DNA of 64,000 nt from Sycobia sp. Sy_11. Taxonomy: Eukaryota > Arthropoda > Insecta > Hymenoptera > Epichrysomallidae. How positions within the stretch are numbered: the stretch's first letter is position 1; every line of letters begins with the position of its first letter. Positions 37,001 through 51,879 of the stretch are shown here, piece after piece. The position numbers were made by a program, and so were the translations under genes. A model generated the notes under the pieces. That model had not been told where the DNA came from and ran no database searches. It was given only the letters and a program-made list of their open reading frames with translations. The DNA lies in assembly GCA_018907035.1 (NCBI GenBank), contig JACCIC010000213.1, forward strand, positions 310,001 through 374,000. Direction: 5' to 3'.

Positions 37001-38651
37001 AAACGTAATTTCCCATTCGTCGATCCGTATATTTCCCGTTGAATTGTCAGAATATTCTTTTTTTGTTCCTCACGTGCATCGCTTCCCATTTCCTGATATC
37101 ATTCGATTCGGAGAAAATGTTAATGTTCCGGTTGTCGGAAATAATGCGGAAATTCGATATAAATATAGATACTTGTTCCAACGCGCGTGTCATATAGCTT
37201 TCATCCCCAGTATTTGTCGCACTGAGCTTCGAAAAATGCGGCTGCATTACACCAGAACGCCTTTACGCATCCGCCACGGCGACGTGCACGCGGAGCTTTC
37301 GCAGATTCGTTCCCCAGCGCGCACCTACGACGTCGGCGACGTCGCCGTCATTTTTAATTCTCGCCCTTTGCCGCGAATCCGCGCACAAACTTGCGCGCCA
37401 GTCAGTCGCTGCGGGCGAGTACGACAAAACTTTCATTCGTCCCAGCTGTCCGATATATAAATAAATTGGATAACGCGCGAAAGTCGCGCGCGCGCCCGGG
37501 GATTTAATCGAACTTTTACAGGGGCCCCTTAATTGAATAGTTTCCCGGCTTTATTTTAAACGGAGATTTCGTTTTCTGTTTTCTTCTTCGACCAAACCCC
37601 CCCCCCCCAACCTACCTGCCGCCCTTGTTTTTATAACGCTTTAACGCGCGGCATAGCGCCGATATCTCGCCGAGTATAGAGCGCACCACGTGCCGTTCGA
37701 TCGGAGGACGGATCGTATAAATCCATCATAAACTTCTCTCGCGACCGTATATCGTTCGTGATAAAAGCGGCGGGGGCGGGGGGGGGTGAGGGATAATGCG
37801 ATCAGTACAGTCGTGACGATTTTGTACGAACTTAGCCTTCTATCGATACACCGTTAAAAAGATATTTACAATTATGTCCGCACCGTTTCCTTTTTTTTCG
37901 ATACAGATAGCGAATTTTATACTTCCGCAGTGCAGCAAATTCCCCTTATTCTGTCCGAAAGGTATAAACTAACTATATATATACATATATATAGTATTTC
38001 TGTGCTTCTGAGTTGTCAACAATACAGAACTGAATACATTTAGATACATAAGATTTCGTTATGATACATCACATTCCAAAGACTCACTCTAGAAGCAGGC
38101 ATTGTTATAGTCTATGATAACAATTTATTAATTGATTATCAATGAAAATTTCAAATGCAAAATAATTCAAAAGTAAAATATATAGTTATACTGATAAGTC
38201 CAGTGGGGAACCGATGACGAAACTTACTATTTATTACCTTCTATTATCTTTTTATCAAATAAAAATTTAAAGACCATGAGATGCTTTATCGAGTTTCTGA
38301 AAATGCTTGATTTAATTTAAAATTAAATTTTTTATAATTTGACAAATTTGTCTTGGTCTATACATTAGTAGCGATCGCAATTTGCTATAATTAAAAATTA
38401 CTTTAAAATGATTAAAATTTATGTAAACTGAGAGTAAAATAAAATTACATAAATCAGAGCGGGCGGAAAAATTCATTTTCCTCGGAATTACAGAAAAAAT
38501 TCTACTTCACGGATGGTTTTTATGCAGGCATATAATTTAATCTAGTATAATCGAGTTAAATTTGGAATCATTGCAAAAATCATATTGTATAAATATTAAT
38601 ATATGTCTTTGTTATAAATTATATTACATAAATATTTTCATCACTATTTAT

Positions 38652-38653
38652 AT

Positions 38654-38708
<55 letters not shown>
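38652..38708. repeat. (CA)n-(TA)n compound microsatellite
   Basis: A CA run passes directly into a TA run. Confidence 0.95.
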
Positions 38709-38709
<1 letters not shown>

Positions 38710-41700
38710 CATACGCAAACATTTATGATTAATCTTATTACCCAACATTCCAAATTTCTTCGTCATCGTATCGACGCCTTGGTCCTCGGCACTTCTTTCT
38801 GAAGCTGCCCAATTAAACCGCGAATGTTCATCCATTATAGCCCGCCCATCCTCCCCCCGTCGAGTCCCCGATTAATGCTTGATAACGTCGATGATCAAAG
38901 TCGGCCCCTCGCCTCCCGACGAATGAATTCGTCACCCGCCCGTCCCTGCCCCGTCGAGAGGGATGAGAACTCGAAGCGTACGCCACACGTCCCCTCCACG
39001 CACGAAAATCGGCCACATACTAATGGGGGGGGGGGTGGGGAGATTTTTCGAAGGAACATCCTGCTCGGCTGTCCTGTGAAAAAGGACGGGGCCCGGCTTG
39101 GGCAGGGAAATCGATCCCTCTCCCCCTCGCGCCACGAACACGGCTCTATCGGGGCGCAGTTACGAGAAACGACAAGTTCCACGCCCCGATCCCGCCTCTC
39201 GCGGAGGCGAGAAGAGTCCTTTGATCCCGGGCCCCGTTCCTGCGCTCCTACTTCTTTCTCACGTCGTTCGTCTTTCGCCACCCCCCCCCAACCCCCAACC
39301 GGCCTCACGTCGCCGTTTCCGTGGCTTTTCATTGTCGACCTCGTCTCTCCACCCCACCCCATCCCCCGCCACCCCCCACTCTCCCCTTCCCGTTTTGTGT
39401 ATGTGTATATATATATATATATATATTTAACGGCGTACGGCTATTATACGACTGTACGACTGCAGTTGACGCGCGGGCGCCCAGACGCGTCGATGATAAA
39501 GCAGTGGAAGGGGCGCGAGGCGGATAAGGGGGGATGGTGCTTTGCTCTCGACGTGAATAGATGCAATCAAGCCCCGCAGCTGTGTGTAAGGACGGCAATT
39601 AGAGGATCGGTCGTTCGATCTGCCGATATTATAGAGAAAGAGACGAGAGTTGTGCGCTGAGGAAATTTTGCAATTTTTTTTTTCTTTTTTCTTCCTTTTT
39701 TTTTTTTACTCAATACCAGACCGAGATGCTCGGAGAGTGGGGGGGGGGGCAAAAATCGAGAAATTCGAATACGGGACAAATGCAAAACGAGAGCCGACGA
39801 GAATACGCCCCGCATTTTTTTTTTATTACATCTGAAGCTGATTAACAAAGTTCCTCGTCGGAAAAGCGTCTGCCATTGAAGCGACGGCTTTATTTAACGC
39901 TGAAGAGAGATAGGGGGGGGGGAAGAGCAGAGTTCCTTTCAACCTATATATTATGTATCTAAAAAGAAAATAAACGCAGTCGTCGCGCGCGCGGAGTAAA
40001 TATAAATGCCTAGAGCTGTATGATGGCTAAATTGATACTCGCTCCAATAAAACATCTCCTCCTCTGTTTATTTAGCGCTCGACTCCGGGACGCGCGACGA
40101 GCTTGAAATTTTTAACTCACCCTCATACTCGCGGAAAGACGATTTATTACACATTCTGCTTTGAACCGCTTTTTTCATTACCGTCATATGAAAATTTTCA
40201 GCTGCGGCGGCTGCCAGTGCTCGTCGAATTTTGAAAATTCGACTCGGCGTCGAGAATGCGGGTAAAAAAAGTAGGACGCGTGTCAAAAAAGGAGGGGAAA
40301 TAAAACGAGCGAGAAAGAGAGAGAGAGAGAGAGAGACGGAGGAAATTTTACACCGTAACCCCAGCCCCGTAACTCCAAATTAGATCCCTGCTCATTACGC
40401 CGGCTTGCAACTTTTCCATTGTATTCACGAGACAGTCCCTTCCCATCGTGACAATCGAGTTTCTCTCCCCCCGTTGCTCGTCACAATCACCCCCCCCCCC
40501 GCCTTCCCACCCACTCCCGTCGACCCGGTTTCTCGCCCGCGAGACGAAAATCCGGGCGCGTCCGCGCGCGTTGTCGCACGACCGAGTAGTCCGTCCCCTT
40601 GCCAGCCGGGAGTCCCGCGCTCCGCGTCGTAAATTCCGCGGCCGCGTACACATATACATACGTATACATATGCACGTGTGTATATATGTGTAGCGAATTC
40701 TCGCGCTCGAGTAAGATCTCCTCGAATTTGCACCCTGTCCATACGGATACATAATAGCAGGCGCCTCACGCGTTGCCCGGTCACAAGGGGGGCGTGGGGG
40801 GGGGGGGTCAAGCACGTGCCCCCACGGTTATAAAGCACCGCGGTGGCGCGTAAAGCGCGGACAATAATTTTCACCGTGGCGCGCGCGCATGTGTACACGT
40901 GCACACACGGCAGCGAACGCGCAATGTTATTCAAATCGGCGCGTCCCGGGGCAGGGCGGAAGTTTCGCTGTCGCGGTGGTGGGACGCGGAGAGCGGCTGC
41001 GGGAGGCGGGGGGGGGCGGGGTGCACGTAACCGCGACGAGGCACGATGCGCCCCGATGATGCGGGGCTTTTTACGAGCCGGTACGCAGGGGCGGCGCCGG
41101 CGTCGGATGTATCGCCGGACGAATGCGCGCGTGTCGCGGTGGGTTCGATAGGGGTTCGGGGGCGTAGGGGCGAGGCGTTAATTAAGAATTCGGTCGGGAA
41201 ATCATTTGGGGGTACACTCGAATAGTGCTGCGGGGGTAAAATGGAGTTTGAATGCCTTTATCGTCGATAATGTAGTTGTATTGTACATTGATAAATGAAT
41301 TATAATATTCTCATCGTAGGATATTACAGGTTCATTTTGTCCTAAACATGAAAACCAGCCCAACGAAAATCACAGCTTATCATATTAATAATTGCTCAAC
41401 TGATAGACCGTCCTGTATAGAATAATGAAAGAAGAATATTTAAATTATAAAAGAGAATACAGGATGCACTGTGCACTTTTTAACGGAAGTCGCTAATATA
41501 CACTTGAAGAAGGGTCCGACTTAAGATAAATAAATAAATAAAATTCCTCAGATTCGTGTCAATCTCGTCGTGTTCATGAGATTTATACCGTTCGAAACGT
41601 GCCAAGAAAACGTTTCTGAACGATCTTTCTGAAGGTCATAATCAATCCATCGAGCGAATTAATTAAATCTCAACACACGAACTTTAAAATATCGTCGTTT

Positions 41701-43074
41701 TTCATTTTTGAAATATCATCTACTTTTTTTCGCTCCTATTATTCAGATGCAAGTAAATTCAATATTACTTGAATTTATTTGGACGGGAGATTCGAAGTTA
41801 TACATTAAAGCAGCATTACTCCGTTGCGGTTTATGTAACGCAGTGTTACAAAAACGTAACGAGATATACCAAAGTCGAGCGACGCACATCGCCACCATCC
41901 GAAAACGTAAATTCCGATATTGTTTTTTTCAAACGCGAGGCTCGCGGATAAAGTTGCTCGTCGTTCGTAATTATTCGAGGATTAAATTGGCGAATAATAA
42001 ACATCAATCAAACAGTACGTAATCTTTTCGTAGGGGGAGAAAAAGAAAAAGAAACAGAAAGAAGCCCACGCGTCTTGCGCAAAAAGTCACGGGAAATTCG
42101 CGGAAATTCTTCGAGCGGCTCGCAGTTCCGAGCATTTTATTAGAATGCCGCGGCGGAGAAGAAACTTTTTCCATAACGCAACGCTGTAAACGATATTAAA
42201 AAGTTTTACTTTTACGGGGGGGGGAGGCTTCCGCGAAGGGCGGGGGCGGTGAGTTCGCATAAAAATGTCAGTAACTATTAACTTCGCTTAATGACTTCGT
42301 ACTGAATACTCGGCCGATAATATGCCATCGAGGCTTTCGGAAGCAAAAGGCGCCCGGGCCCCGACGTCCGCCGTTCGCATAGAGAAATTAGCCGCGCACG
42401 AGGGCAGAGGAGTTGAGCTCCGATTGATTGTGCGTCATTCGCCGGCGACGCGCTGCGGCGTCTGGAAATTATTTATTCGCGCCGAGCTTTATTTTACGAA
42501 GCTCTGCCGAAACACCGGCCCTGACGACCCGGCACGTTTAATCGAATTCCAATTTATTCGCGCGCGTCCGTGTATATACTGTGCGGCCAAGTACTCTCGA
42601 TGTCGCTTTTACGCGCTAATCGCCGAGACTTTCAGTCGATTTCAACGCGATTGAAGGAAAATTATTAGTGCTTTTCCGGGCTTTAGCTTACGCGACATCG
42701 ATCGCCTCGCTCGACTACACTGGCAGTCGACGTTTTTTCGTCTTTCAATTATCATTACTAATGAACACGTCAAGTACGATAATGCATCGCCAATAGTACG
42801 GAAACCGTGCATCGCGAATATCCAATGCTGTACTCAATTTTAAACGCGATTATAATCTCGTTCAGTCTGGAAAATCGATGATTCATAACATTTGGCCGTA
42901 TTCTAATTATTTCTCTCAATTTATGAAATTTTCAAGCTAATCCAACGATATCTGTAGTTTATGACATTTGTTAATGGCGCACTGAACTCGATCCGAGGGT
43001 CTTGATGCCTTTGCTGTAAATTAGCGATCGTATAAACTAAATATAGTTTAATATCATTGAAAGGAAAACCTTAT

Positions 43075-43093
43075 GTTATATATATACCTTATG

Positions 43094-43134
<41 letters not shown>

Positions 43135-43309
43135 TAATTATATTGCATAAAGGTATATATATTATAGATATAAAAATTTATTACACTTTCGTGCCGTAAA
43201 CTTCGGGATATGCGTATAAAAAATTTATCCCTTTCATATCCTCGCGTTTACGATTAAACGTAAAGAATCAGACCCCTTTAGAGAAGTTAAAGGTTCAACA
43301 AAAAAAAAT

Positions 43310-43346
<37 letters not shown>
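43075..43346. repeat. (TA)n with local duplication, and (CT)n
   Basis: CCTTATGTTATATATATA is tandemly repeated at the start, followed by a TA tract to about 43131. A CT run lies at 43314-43346. Confidence 0.92.
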
Positions 43347-43347
<1 letters not shown>

Positions 43348-45348
43348 GCTCCACTCTGTAACTGAAACAGTTTTTGGTACGTTATAATACGCAGAAACAC
43401 GGCCGTGCGAGCAGGTAGAGCCGTGTAATTAGGACGCGACCAGATAGGAAAAGTCGGAGAAATATTCTCGAGATCCCTTAGTTTCGTTCCTCGCTCTGAC
43501 GTCCTTAAAGCACGACTTCGGCCCGCTAATCTCGGCCATATTATCGTGGAAATTCGTCCGGCGAAATATCGCGCGTGGATGGGGAGCGGGGGGACTCCAC
43601 GCCCTCACGCAAAACTCATCGTCCAGAGCCGCTACCCATCCGTCCCGTTGGCCCGCAGTGAAAATTGCGTTCCCATCTCACAGGGTTATTTAGATCGATA
43701 ATACGCTGCGAGCGACGTGCGTCGGCGTGTTTTATTACGCGGCGGCCAGAGAGGGGACTCGATCGTTCTCAGATCGATATCGTAATAAAAATCGCTCGCT
43801 CCTGGGATAGATTTAGGAAGCCATCGATATATCGGGCACGGCTCGTTCGAAATTTTCGCCGACCGTATCTTTTTCTGGATTCTGAAGCGGCGACAATCAG
43901 TCGCCGATTATGCCGTAATAAAGGAGTATTTAACCTAGTCAGTCTTTTTATCGGTTCTGCTGTCTTTCTAACAAACTAAGGAAATTATAAGGACGATCGT
44001 AGACCGTTAGTAATTTTAGAAAGCATCAGTATTTTTATTATCGGTACTACAGTTTTGTGAGAAGACTGTAAGATTCTATTAAAGTTCACAAGTTTCGCTC
44101 GTTTGAAAAACCAAAAAAACACCGTCGGCGTTATGAATGATTTATTTGCTTCCAATATTTTAATGTTTATAATATATCGTCAACATTACAGATACGTAAT
44201 TGTTAAAACTCATAGAATGGTTTTGATTTGCATTAAACGAACATTTGCAAGCAACTAGTCGAAATAAACAGTTTTCATCGATTCATCTGACGTCGAACTG
44301 ACGAAAATGGCAAAATAGTTTCGCGAGTCAGAAATTTCATCATTAAAGGTTTTATAACTATATGTGTCTCCGACGGAGGTGTGGGCCATTGTCTGTGTGT
44401 ATGTGTGTTTGTCTGCGTCTATATGGAACGCTCCACTCACACGAAATCTCTCGCGCGTTCCGCCAACCCTTGCGCCCAATGTCTTTATATATAAAGGTCG
44501 GACTTAATCGGAACTTTTACGAGTGCCCGCGCTCTCGCGCCCCTCGCATCGAGCGCCAAGTCGATTAATTCGTTATTACAGGGCACTTCGTTCAATTTCA
44601 TAAGTATACAACAGCTCGGATGACGCTTTCCCACTGGTGATTGAGCCGCAATAATTGAATACTGTTAATTCAAATAAATGTATGGTGAAAATGTCACTGT
44701 ACAAAAGTAAAATTAATCATTGAATTTTATTCCCTGAAAGGCTCGGTTTATTGGAGTACAATCTATTTTCATTGTTTATCCTGAAGATTTTCACGAAATA
44801 TCAATTAAAAGTTGGGAAAGAAATAATTTCAGTCTACTGAAATCGTTTTATTATCGTATTGATTCTATTCGCTCGAGTGACCATATAAGTAGAGAACGTA
44901 TGTTATAGTAAATCTAGGGGCCAAAGTTTCGAGCTCGAGCTCTCCAATGCTCGAGAGCCCCATATAATATTATTTTTAATGGTATTCGATCAAATTTTGA
45001 TATTTTTTTTTTTTAATTACCTAATATAATTTTTATGTCAGAGCTGTATAATTCTTCGAACGTTTATCTCTTCATTCCTGCGTACGTTTGGTGTTGAATA
45101 CGAGATTACGACGACACGATTTTTATAACTTAATAAACTCTCTTAATTATTCTATTAAGCCGTGAGGAATGATATTCTGGAAAAAATACACGTCCCCTGA
45201 GAATTTGGAAAATCTTCGCTCAATCACCATTTCGCTCAACATTCGCAGATCCGCCTCCCTCTACCTCCTCATCGCGACGAAGAGCGCCTGCGAATTCGAC
45301 AATTTCCAACGATAGCGAGGCGAAAATTCCGGGCTAATCTCGTGTATG

Positions 45349-45351
<3 letters not shown>

Positions 45352-45404
<53 letters not shown>

Positions 45405-45408
45405 TATG
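45352..45408. repeat. (TA)n microsatellite
   Basis: A TA run preceded by TGTATGTA words. Confidence 0.95.
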
Positions 45409-48400
45409 CGTCTCTGACAAGGGACGTAATTCCGAGACCCAATGAAATTGCTGACCGTCGTCGTAAAAGGAAAAAGGGACGAAAGTATGTATAGGTGTGT
45501 ATCTATATATATACATTTATACTGAAGTTTTTCTTTATCCCAAGCTTACATTGGAGGAAGAGAGAAAAAATCGAGGCTCATTCCTCTTCCACCCTGTATA
45601 TATATTATATATACGACTTTTTCCTCCCAGGAGCATTCCCGCGTTTGGTCGAAAATTCCCCCATCCCACATGGGACTCTTCAGGATCTTCCGGCCCCGCG
45701 GATCACATATATATATATGTATATATATCACGCGGCTCGGCCCAGCTCGAATTGTCGAAGCTGCTGGTTTGGAATCTCCGGATATCCTACATAATCTCCC
45801 TCGTTTCTATATATCCTTATTGTGTGTGTGTGTTTTTATATATATACGCATACCTATAGAACACAGGAGACGCGCACGTATGGACGTGGCGAGAGGATAC
45901 GCGACGCGAGGATCGCCAGGCGGCCGGCGCGCGCTTTAACCCATTTAATCTCGAAATTCAATTTGGCTCGAAAATTTTCTCTCTTTTACCTCTATCGTCC
46001 CCCCTTAGGACCCTATTTTTTCCTCATTCCTCGGTGTAAGGCTTTAGCCGTCCAAATTGAAGGATCGATGGGGGCGACGTGGTCCCATTGAAATTTGGAC
46101 CGAGCGACGTTTATATATACATATATGCTTTTTGTAAATTAGACCCTAGTCGTACATTACGCTGCCGCGAGGTAAATGTGTTATTCTTTGGAAGTTCTTT
46201 TAAAATTAACCTAAATTCGTCTGATGTAAATCATCCGTTGAAAGTTTCAATTACAAAATCCGTCGAATAAATCCTAACAGTTTCTCCGAAAGTTAAAAAA
46301 ATGTCTTGATCAAATAATAATTAATTTTTGATTAAGAAGGTCTCGGTCACCATTGGTCGATGCTAAAGCTTATTAATTTTTCAGTATACTTTACAGCTAA
46401 TTCGTGTTTAATTATAATACAAATTGTTCCTTTTTTTTATACAAATGTCCGGTGTCATATACGTCCAGGATTCTAATTTAAAAGCCAAGAAGAATTTTCA
46501 TTCCATTACTTATTATGTCAAGTTCGCTTAATATTCTTTTAACGAGCAATTAGTTAACGATGAAACTCTTCTCGTTTTACATTATAAATATTCTCCATTT
46601 TTAATAGGATATCCATCCATTCTTGACGTTCATATAATTAAATCTTTTACTTACGCTGAAATGCTCGCGTCTGTGAATGGCATATTACACTTGAACTTTT
46701 TTAAATGATGTAAAATTTATAATTCATGTCAATTATCTTTTTCTTATAGGTAAAAACATCAGACGGGATCATTATAATTAACGAAAATCCGATTTAATGA
46801 ACCAAATTAAAGTGAAATTAGGACATTCCGTGAGTTTTGCCTCTCATACTTCATAATTGAAAAAAATAAGTAATTTAAATACATTTCAGTGGTAGTTTTT
46901 ACATATATTACATTAGCATTCTGAAATTTGAATTGAAAATCAAATTCGCATTATAATTGCTATATTAAACGTCATAAAGATTTTTTAAAAAAAAGATTTA
47001 GAATTCGTTCCTTAAGAAAAATCATGAATCACAAACTTTTTAATTTCTTAAATTGACGAGCTACATCATCATCGATAATTATTTCACGCTCGGCAAGTTA
47101 TCCTGTTAATTGCACAAATTACCACTTTCGTAGTTTTCTAAAACTGTAACAGCCAATAATCTAACTTAATAATATATATATATACGTGTATATAGGCACT
47201 CCCATTCCAGAGTATAATTAAAACTTTGAATTTGTTTTCCATCCTCCTCGTCCTTTACGCTTATCCCCACCACCCTCTCCACCCGCAGCTGAAGTTCCCG
47301 GCAAAATTTATCACTCTCGCGTGGACTCGGCCGAGAATGATCGAGAGTAGAATATCCGTGGCGTTAACCCTCGACGAAAATTCGACTCCTCCTCGGTCCC
47401 GGACTTCCAGGGTGAAATAATATAAACTTTTCGAATACTTTAATTTAACTCAGGCGCCAGCTAACGAACCTCCGGACGCTGGGGCGCATAATAAATGTGT
47501 GTCACTCCGGAAGAGAAAAAAACGTTAAGAAAAAAAAGAAAAAAACAGAAAAAAAGTAAACGGCGCTTAACAGTCGTCCCAGGTACTCGAGAAGAAGGTA
47601 TATGTCTCTTCAGTCCGCATAAATTACTTCGCGCTCGCAGAATTGCCACTTGGTCTCCTACTGAGAATTAAAAAAGAGAAAAAGAGCAAAAAAAAAAAAA
47701 ATGAAAGAAGAAGAAGTAAAATGAAAGAATACGTAGAAAAGATGCACTCCTTTCCATATTCTCGCGATCCGCGCGGCTCTCCTTTCGCACCGAAAACTGG
47801 CGCGTCGCCTCGGACTTAATGCTCTGCTGCACGGAATGAAGTTTATTTTTTTTTTTTTCATGGATGGGTTTGAGGTAAGGCGAAATATATGACTCGATTA
47901 AAGGGTCGACAAGCAGTTGTACGGGCTAAAAATGGGTTGCGGTTTTCAACGACGAAGAATATTTAAAAGAAGATATAGTTATATATTTTTTTTCTTTTTT
48001 CAAAAAAAAAGGAGACGGGACTGTGAAGTGCGAAAATTACTGTCAAGTGGATTGTCAGATTCGGAAGAATTAAAGTAGTTTTGACGTCTGGCAATATATT
48101 CTTTAAAATAAAAAATATAATTTGAAAAGAGCTCCGGTGGAATTACATCGCGTTTCGCGATTATACCGACTAGAATTACACAAGAACTAGAAATTCGCCA
48201 TGATTATTTGGTAGTTCTTAGTTTACGCTTTTTCCGCCAGCCTTTGAATATTTTATCAACCTAAAGGGCTATTTTTAATCTATGAATTTTACCTTCTTGA
48301 TAGTAAAGCAGTAACTTCAATTAAAATATTCATTTCATCAGTTAAAATATTGACTCAAAAATTCCTAGTCAAAAGAAAAATTTAAAAAGTAGGTTACAAC

Positions 48401-49515
48401 TCTCTTAATTTCTATCAATCGAGTGACTTGAATAATAATCACTGACATCAACATCACTTAATTCATTATCGATTAGGAAAATCAATTATATATAAAATGT
48501 ATAGAAAATATAGGCTATTTTGTAATATACTCTCTCTCTCTCTACTTATAATTTTGTCAATACCAGCAGTTCAAATTTTTCACGTTTTCAATAAAATACT
48601 AGCAAATTGTCTAACGGCTATAGAATAACATTTCGAAATTCCCTCCAGCTGTACAATCATTAACCAATCGAGTGTGGTTTTCAACCCGCGTATACGTCGA
48701 AGAGTAAAGTAAGATAATATTTTAAATAATCTCCCAATTCTTCCATGCCTCTCGCCCCTATAGGAGATATAATGGAACTGTTGCCGAACCGTGTGTTACA
48801 CCGAAGGCCCAGCCTAGACCGATCGGAAATCTTCGAAGGACAGACAAAGAAAAGAATAATAACCAATGGCATCGAACGGTTAACGGCTCGTTAAGCGACG
48901 CCGCTCGTAAAACGGCAGCGGCATATAATGACCCGGCTCCATTTCCGTAATAAGAATGTAAACGAGGGCGAACGAGCCGTTAATGATCCCTCCGCCCTTA
49001 TAGCGCGCGAAACTTCGCCGCGGCATAATAACCGGATAATTCGTTCGTGGGAAAAGTTGCGATTCGCGCCGCGTCGCGGCGCAGTCCCGAAGGGACGGGG
49101 GGAGGGCGAACAGAGGGCGTTTTTCATATCGCGAACGGTTTAATTGCCTCGTAAAAAAATGGAGGGGGGGGAGGGGAAGCTTTCCGTCTTGCTCGGTCGC
49201 CCTTTAACGGTATATAAGATTCAAGGGCGAAGGGGTTAGGGTTGCAGGTTCGCGGTCGGACTTTCGCGCGCGCTCGGGGCTGCGAAATTTACGCGCCACG
49301 CCTCGAAAAAAGTATAGCGAGAGACTGAGAGCGGGTGGGAGCGAGAGGGAGAGAGGGGGATACGATGAGCTTGAGAGGGCGTCTCGTTTAATTCTACATA
49401 TAACGAGTGTACTGGAAAGGATTGTGTATTAGGGGAAGAGGAACGAGAGCTCGGTAATTTGAGCCCGGTATGAAGCCGAGGACGCGCTGCGGAAGGAGCT
49501 TTTCTTAATGAGACA

Positions 49516-49518
<3 letters not shown>

Positions 49519-49569
<51 letters not shown>

Positions 49570-49571
49570 CG
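49519..49571. repeat. (GT)n-(GC)n compound microsatellite
   Basis: A GT run passes into alternating GC. Confidence 0.95.
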
Positions 49572-51426
49572 TGCATGGGCCGAGTCGGAGCTGACTCTGC
49601 AAAGCCTGAACGTCGGAAAAGAGGGAGATTTCAAACCTGCCCCAGTGGCTGAGTAAACTTCGCCGCATCGTAGCTGCAATATGAGCACGTCTTTTCTTAT
49701 GTTTTGTTTTATCTTTTTTTAAGAAGAATGGATTTAGTTTAATTAATAATTTTAATGATATTTTTTTCCTTCAAGTTTGAGTAGTTGTTAAAAGCGCAGC
49801 TTTTGTTCCTTGAACCTGGCATTTTTGTCGAATTATCGATTTTTTACTTGATTCTGTTATATTTGAAGGTATCAGAAGCTATAATATAATGGCGAATTCA
49901 ATAGAAACGATGATTTAAAATAATTTATTGTTTTTTTACATTTTTCGAATCCTGCACGAGGTGCAGTAGTAGAAAATACTATTTTAATATGTATTCTTAT
50001 TTCTAAAATAAATTTTCTGTATGAACATGAATGTTGCATTAAAATATTAATAATTTTTTCAAACCTAAATTATTATTCTTCCATTGTAAAATGAAGGAAC
50101 TGGTAGAAGATCAAATATAAAATTTAAATGTCCATACTGATGAACGAGTTAATAAATATTATAATAAAAAAATTTCTTTCACTTGACATAATTATATTTT
50201 CATTGTATTTTAATCATTATTTTTAGGAATGGACGCGCGGTACTTGCGTAATACAATTAATATTTTAAGAATGTCGGAATATTTTTCAAATGCTTCCTTT
50301 GAAAGAGACGAAAAGGTTATGAAAATTCTTGAAACTTTGTCAAACATAAAGTGCAAATCGCATTATCTCCAAAAGACGCATTTTTCAAAACTTAAAAAAG
50401 AAGTTAAAATTGCATCATGCAAAGATATGAAACATGTTTAATGCATAGCCGAATGATCCGAACAAAGTATTCAATACCATATAAAAATTTACCACGACAA
50501 AAGTATATTGTAGGATTTTGACCGTTTGGGTTAGCTACTGTAGGAATCGTCTAATTAGACATTAAGAAGCAAGGTAAAAAAACTTCATTAAAATTTTTGA
50601 ACCCAAGGTTGAAACACTCTTCTTGGAAGTTGGTAAATAAAAGAAAAAAAAACTTGAAGAAAAAGCTTTCAAAGAAAAACTAAAATATATCTTCCAAAAG
50701 TTACGGTCTATGCCTTTAGAGAGCCGGTAAAACAATATATCGGTTGGAATTTTTTTTTGATTTTAGCCGAAATAATAAATTATTCCTTACGAATATGCAA
50801 TTAGGTTTTTAAAATTGAGAATGGCGAACCAATATTACGGACAATGTGCAATACGAAGACGGAAATTTAGAACAGAAAATATAATTTATTATTTTCTCCA
50901 GAAATATCTGCTTTAAATACATTTATTTGGGCATTATAAAGATTTTACGTTTTAGAAACTACAAACTTGAAATCGTCAATTGGAATCCACCATTTCGTTT
51001 TTGGTGAACTGAATGGACGTTTTCTGAAGACTGTAGATAACAGGTCGAACTCATTTGAAGCATATATTTATTCGTTCTTTTAGAGGAATCAAAATGACCA
51101 AATGGCGATTCCCTAAATGTTAAAGAGTACCACGCGCACAAAATCGAACCTAAACCCCGGGTCCCCTTAAATTTCGATCACCCACTTTCGACCCGTCCCC
51201 GCATCGGCAGCCCGTTCCCGACGTGGCGCCTCTGCGCTCGATTTATTCGCCCCTCCCCCCTCTCGCTGCGCCGCGCCGGCCCCTGTCGTTAAATCAGCGC
51301 CCGAGAAAATCCATCGAGACGTCGGCGGGATTGTGCGGGGTTACACCATGGCAAGCGCACTCGGTCTGAAATCGGCGTAAAACGTTAATTAGGACGCGAG
51401 CCCTACTATACTCCTATTATATCCAG

Positions 51427-51431
<5 letters not shown>

Positions 51432-51462
<31 letters not shown>
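51432..51462. repeat. (TA)n microsatellite
   Basis: A TA run inside a CpG-rich patch. Confidence 0.94.
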
Positions 51463-51463
<1 letters not shown>

Positions 51464-51628
51464 TGCCGTGAATTTCAGTCCCACCCGCCCCCCCCCTCTG
51501 ACCTGCCAGCGCGCTCGATGCGCTTTGCACGTCCGGAGAACCGACGACGGATCATTTAGTGTGAGCGGGCGGCGCGGCGCCGTTGGCGCCGTATATGTAT
51601 AGGGCGAATTAAAATTTCAAGGTCCGAC

Positions 51629-51629
<1 letters not shown>

Positions 51630-51676
<47 letters not shown>
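51630..51676. repeat. (TA)n-(GT)n compound microsatellite
   Basis: A TA run passes directly into a GT run. Confidence 0.95.
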
Positions 51677-51824
51677 ATCTACAAGCGCGACGTCGATTCC
51701 GTCATCCGCCCCCCCTCCTGCGCTATATACCTACACGAAACTTTGAGGTTCGCTAGCGCCACTATAATGTAGATATACCGCGAGGTTAAGGGGTTGCGAG
51801 ATTTCGATCGAATTCTCGCGTCAC

Positions 51825-51876
<52 letters not shown>
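51825..51876. repeat. (CT)n microsatellite
   Basis: A CT run with one TGT interruption near its left end. Confidence 0.95.

Positions 51877-51879
<3 letters not shown>

Larger units (their letters stand above)
37001..43990. other. CpG-rich and AT-rich noncoding patches
   Basis: CpG-rich blocks at about 37.2-37.8, 38.8-39.6, 40.4-41.2, 42.0-42.7 and 43.4-43.9 kb alternate with AT-rich DNA. The longest open frame (38824-39660, plus strand) runs through a TA microsatellite and has no family resemblance. Poly-G/C runs of 11-12 bases occur at 39025-39035, 39739-39749 and 40796-40807. I see no supported gene. Confidence 0.5.
43991..51120. other. Noncoding, mostly AT-rich with short CpG-rich patches
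   Basis: No open frame resembles a known protein. CpG-rich patches are at about 45.2-46.1, 47.2-47.9 and 48.9-49.5 kb. A 70-codon frame at 50229-50441 follows a TTTTTAG acceptor-like sequence but has no recognisable domain. Confidence 0.5.

Noticed and set aside
38824..39660. 278-codon plus-strand frame
   Set aside because: It reads through poly-G/C runs and a TA microsatellite, has no domain, and lies in GC-rich DNA where long chance frames are expected.
50229..50441. 70-codon frame after a TTTTTAG acceptor-like site
   Set aside because: No recognisable protein family, AT-rich Lys-heavy composition and no matching donor; a chance frame is more likely.
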